Shown here piece after piece: positions 13,285 through 14,727 of a stretch of 14,727 nt of DNA. Made by a program: the position numbers and the translations under genes. Position 1 is the stretch's first letter. Each line of letters starts with the position of its first letter. The notes under the pieces were generated by a model. That model did not search any database and was not told the DNA's origin. It worked only from the letters and a program-made list of their open reading frames with translations. Source of the stretch: Gammaproteobacteria bacterium (lineage in GTDB: Bacteria > Pseudomonadota > Gammaproteobacteria > GCF-002020875); the NCBI GenBank assembly GCA_018671205.1, contig JABHIC010000180.1:1-14727 (forward strand), in the 5' to 3' direction.

Positions 13285-14535
13285 CTATCGGCCTCTGCTA
13301 CGCGGGTCGGAACGTGAACTGCTGCTCTTACTCTGGGCACTACTCCCCCCCCCGGATAGAGCCTTGTGCTCAATGGCAGGTCGGTTTGCGGATGAGCGAT
13401 TCACCATCTTGTCAAGTGGCAGATAGAGCAGACTATTGCCGCCATCCACATCAACCATCACCTTACTGGAGCGAGAGAGTACCTTCTCCATCGTATCAAT
13501 ATAGATACGCTTGCGGGTCACCTCGGGCGCTCTCTCATACTCAACCAACACCTGGGTAAAACGTGAGGCCTCACCATCGGCCTTCACTATCACCTTCTCA
13601 CGATACGCTTCTGCCTCTGCAATGATACGTGCCGAGGCACCACGCGCTCTCGGTAACAGGTCATTACTGTAGGCCTCTGACTCGTTGATTAAACGCTGCT
13701 TGTCCTCACGCGCCTTGACTACATCGGCAAAAGATCCCTGCACCTGATCGGGTGGCTGTGCATCCTGCATATTGACCGTGGTCACCTCAAGTCCAGTGCT
13801 ATAACGGTCAGCAATTTCCTGAATCAGATCACGGGAACGGGAGGCGATATCGGCACGCCCCGCCGTCAGTACGTGGTCCATATTACTCTTACCAATCACA
13901 TCACGTACCGCACTCTCGGTGGCCTGACGCAGGGTCTCATCCGGGTTGAGAACACTAAAGAGGTAGTTCTTGGCATCCTTGACCCGATACTGCACCGCAA
14001 ATTTGATATCGATGATATTTTCATCTTTGGTCAGCATCAGAGACTCACGCGGCACAGAACCGACCGACTGTGTTCCACCACGAGAACGGTAGCCAATCTC
14101 TATATTGCGGATCTCTTCCACATTCACCTTCTCTACCTGTGCAACAGGATAGGGGGGAACCCAGTGTGGTCCCGGCATGGTGGTATCAAAATACTTCCCA
14201 AAATAGAGCTCCACTCCGCGCTCAGCGGGATCCACAATGTAAATTCCAGAGAGCAGCCAGATCGCTGCCAATAGACCAAACAGCGTGCCCAGACCAATCT
14301 TTACACCATTCCCCCCGTTCGGGGTCTTGTCAGAGGGGTCTATCGAGCGAGGCCCTTTGCCCCCTCTCTTCCCCTTTCCTCCTCCAAAGATCTGGGACAG
14401 TGACTCTTGCAGCTTCTTCACCACCTCATCAAGATCAGGAGGCTGCTGGTTATTATTCCCCCCTCCGCCCCACGGATCATTACCTCCCGGACGCTTGTTC
14501 CCCGAATTATTGTCTGAGTTATTGTCCCAGCCCAT
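13285..14535 (-). CDS. hflK: FtsH modulator HflK (SPFH domain)
   Basis: HflK is the partner of HflC in the membrane complex around FtsH. From the ATG at 14535 the protein is 416 aa (E. coli 419). It starts MGWDNNSDNN, like the E. coli MAWN start, and runs through a Gly/Asn-rich stretch with DPWGGGGNNNQQPPDLDEVVKKLQ. A membrane helix lies at about 79-100 (LGTLFGLLAAIWLLSGIYIV), followed by the SPFH domain from about 101 (VDPAERGVELYFGKY) and a coiled-coil with EDKQRLINESEAYSNDLLPRARG. The C-terminus is a low-complexity Ser/Gly/Arg tail (SSSSRSDPRSRGR). The frame continues 23 codons upstream, but that extension does not fit the family. GGAAAG about nine bases before the ATG serves as a weak ribosome binding site. 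It is the first gene of the leftward operon seen in full. Confidence 0.95.
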   Translation of the reverse strand: MGWDNNSDNNSGNKRPGGNDPWGGGGNNNQQPPDLDEVVKKLQESLSQIFGGGKGKRGGKGPRSIDPSDKTPNGGNGVKIGLGTLFGLLAAIWLLSGIYIVDPAERGVELYFGKYFDTTMPGPHWVPPYPVAQVEKVNVEEIRNIEIGYRSRGGTQSVGSVPRESLMLTKDENIIDIKFAVQYRVKDAKNYLFSVLNPDETLRQATESAVRDVIGKSNMDHVLTAGRADIASRSRDLIQEIADRYSTGLEVTTVNMQDAQPPDQVQGSFADVVKAREDKQRLINESEAYSNDLLPRARGASARIIAEAEAYREKVIVKADGEASRFTQVLVEYERAPEVTRKRIYIDTMEKVLSRSSKVMVDVDGGNSLLYLPLDKMVNRSSANRPAIEHKALSGGGSSAQSKSSSSRSDPRSRGR

Positions 14536-14634
14536 CTCCGTCTTTCCAGACAAAGCAGGCTCCGTATGGCACCCATCATGACTCTGCATCCCTTGCTCCT
14601 TCATGGATTGCTATTCCTTGGTTGGTAACTATTA

Positions 14635-14727
14635 CTATTGTTTATCTACTATCACTTCATTGGGAAGGGTCTCACCACTGACTACCCGCTCAAGAAGGTG
14701 TAGATGATCCAGTGTTTTGCGCGGGAG
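14635..14727 (-). CDS. Partial reading frame of unknown identity at right edge
   Basis: One minus-strand frame is open from the window edge to a TAG at 14635-14637 and gives 30 residues ending VVSGETLPNEVIVDKQ. Both other minus frames have stops in this stretch. hflX usually precedes hflK, and this could be its 3' end, but I do not recognise HflX C-terminal sequence in it. It may be another gene or a chance frame. The 99 bp from 14536 to 14634, upstream of hflK, hold no other feature I can support. Confidence 0.35.
   Translation of the reverse strand, partial: LPRKTLDHLHLLERVVSGETLPNEVIVDKQ

Noticed and set aside
14536..14604. N-terminal extension of HflK from the ATG at 14604, including the string PALSGK, also seen upstream of hisZ.
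   Set aside because: HflK aligns from MGWDNN. The similarity to the hisZ upstream region (about 17 of 24 bases) is modest and could be shared start-region sequence or chance.
14070..14681. Plus-strand 203-codon open frame opposite hflK.
   Set aside because: The low-complexity Pro/Ser-rich product mirrors the Gly/Ser-rich hflK ends, and hflK is certain.
1..14727. tRNA, rRNA, CRISPR arrays, intact transposases or phage genes.
   Set aside because: Read-through of the intergenic regions showed none; almost all sequence is accounted for by the listed genes.

Overview
The window looks like chromosome from a gammaproteobacterium. The block pncC-thpR-recA-recX-alaS and the block hflK-hflC-DUF2065-hisZ-purA are both gammaproteobacterial gene orders. 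Base composition looks near 50% GC. The cluster between them is for anaerobic N2O respiration, so a facultatively denitrifying bacterium is likely; a sulfur oxidiser is possible but not shown.

Layout. (1) Positions 1-3600, minus strand: 5' part of alaS (runs off the left edge), recX, recA, thpR and pncC. The neighbours are tightly packed, with two 20-bp overlaps and several GTG/TTG starts. (2) 3601-3926: divergent intergenic region holding the nosZ leader, a 12-bp palindrome, an FNR-like half-conserved box and a leader hairpin. (3) 3927-8804, plus strand: nosZ of clade II type (Sec signal, complete CuZ and CuA ligand sets), a mono-haem cytochrome c, a di-haem c4-type cytochrome, and a multi-spanning membrane protein like NosB of clade II nos clusters. 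Clear intrinsic terminators follow nosZ and the di-haem cytochrome. A 61-bp MITE-like relic sits just before the nosB-like gene. (4) 8805-9571: repeat-bearing intergenic DNA, an unlisted 42-codon single-TM small ORF, and a cysteine-rich lipoprotein. (5) 9631-14535, minus strand: hflK-hflC-DUF2065-hisZ-purA operon. A partial reading frame of unknown identity lies at the right edge.

How the genes work together. NosZ reduces N2O to N2 in the periplasm. The two periplasmic cytochromes c are the obvious electron carriers to its CuA site, and the NosB-like protein is the likely membrane partner. No copper-site maturation genes (nosD, nosF, nosY, nosL), nosG/H ferredoxins or nosR are present here. 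They must lie elsewhere if the enzyme is functional. The flanking blocks are housekeeping: DNA repair (RecA/RecX), RNA and NAD metabolism (ThpR, PncC), alanyl-tRNA synthesis, FtsH regulation (HflKC), histidine synthesis (HisZ) and purine synthesis (PurA).

The parts most worth a second look are the heme-less C-terminal extension of NosZ, the MITE-like element, the 42-aa membrane peptide with its repeat-rich upstream region, and the absence of a LexA box at recA.
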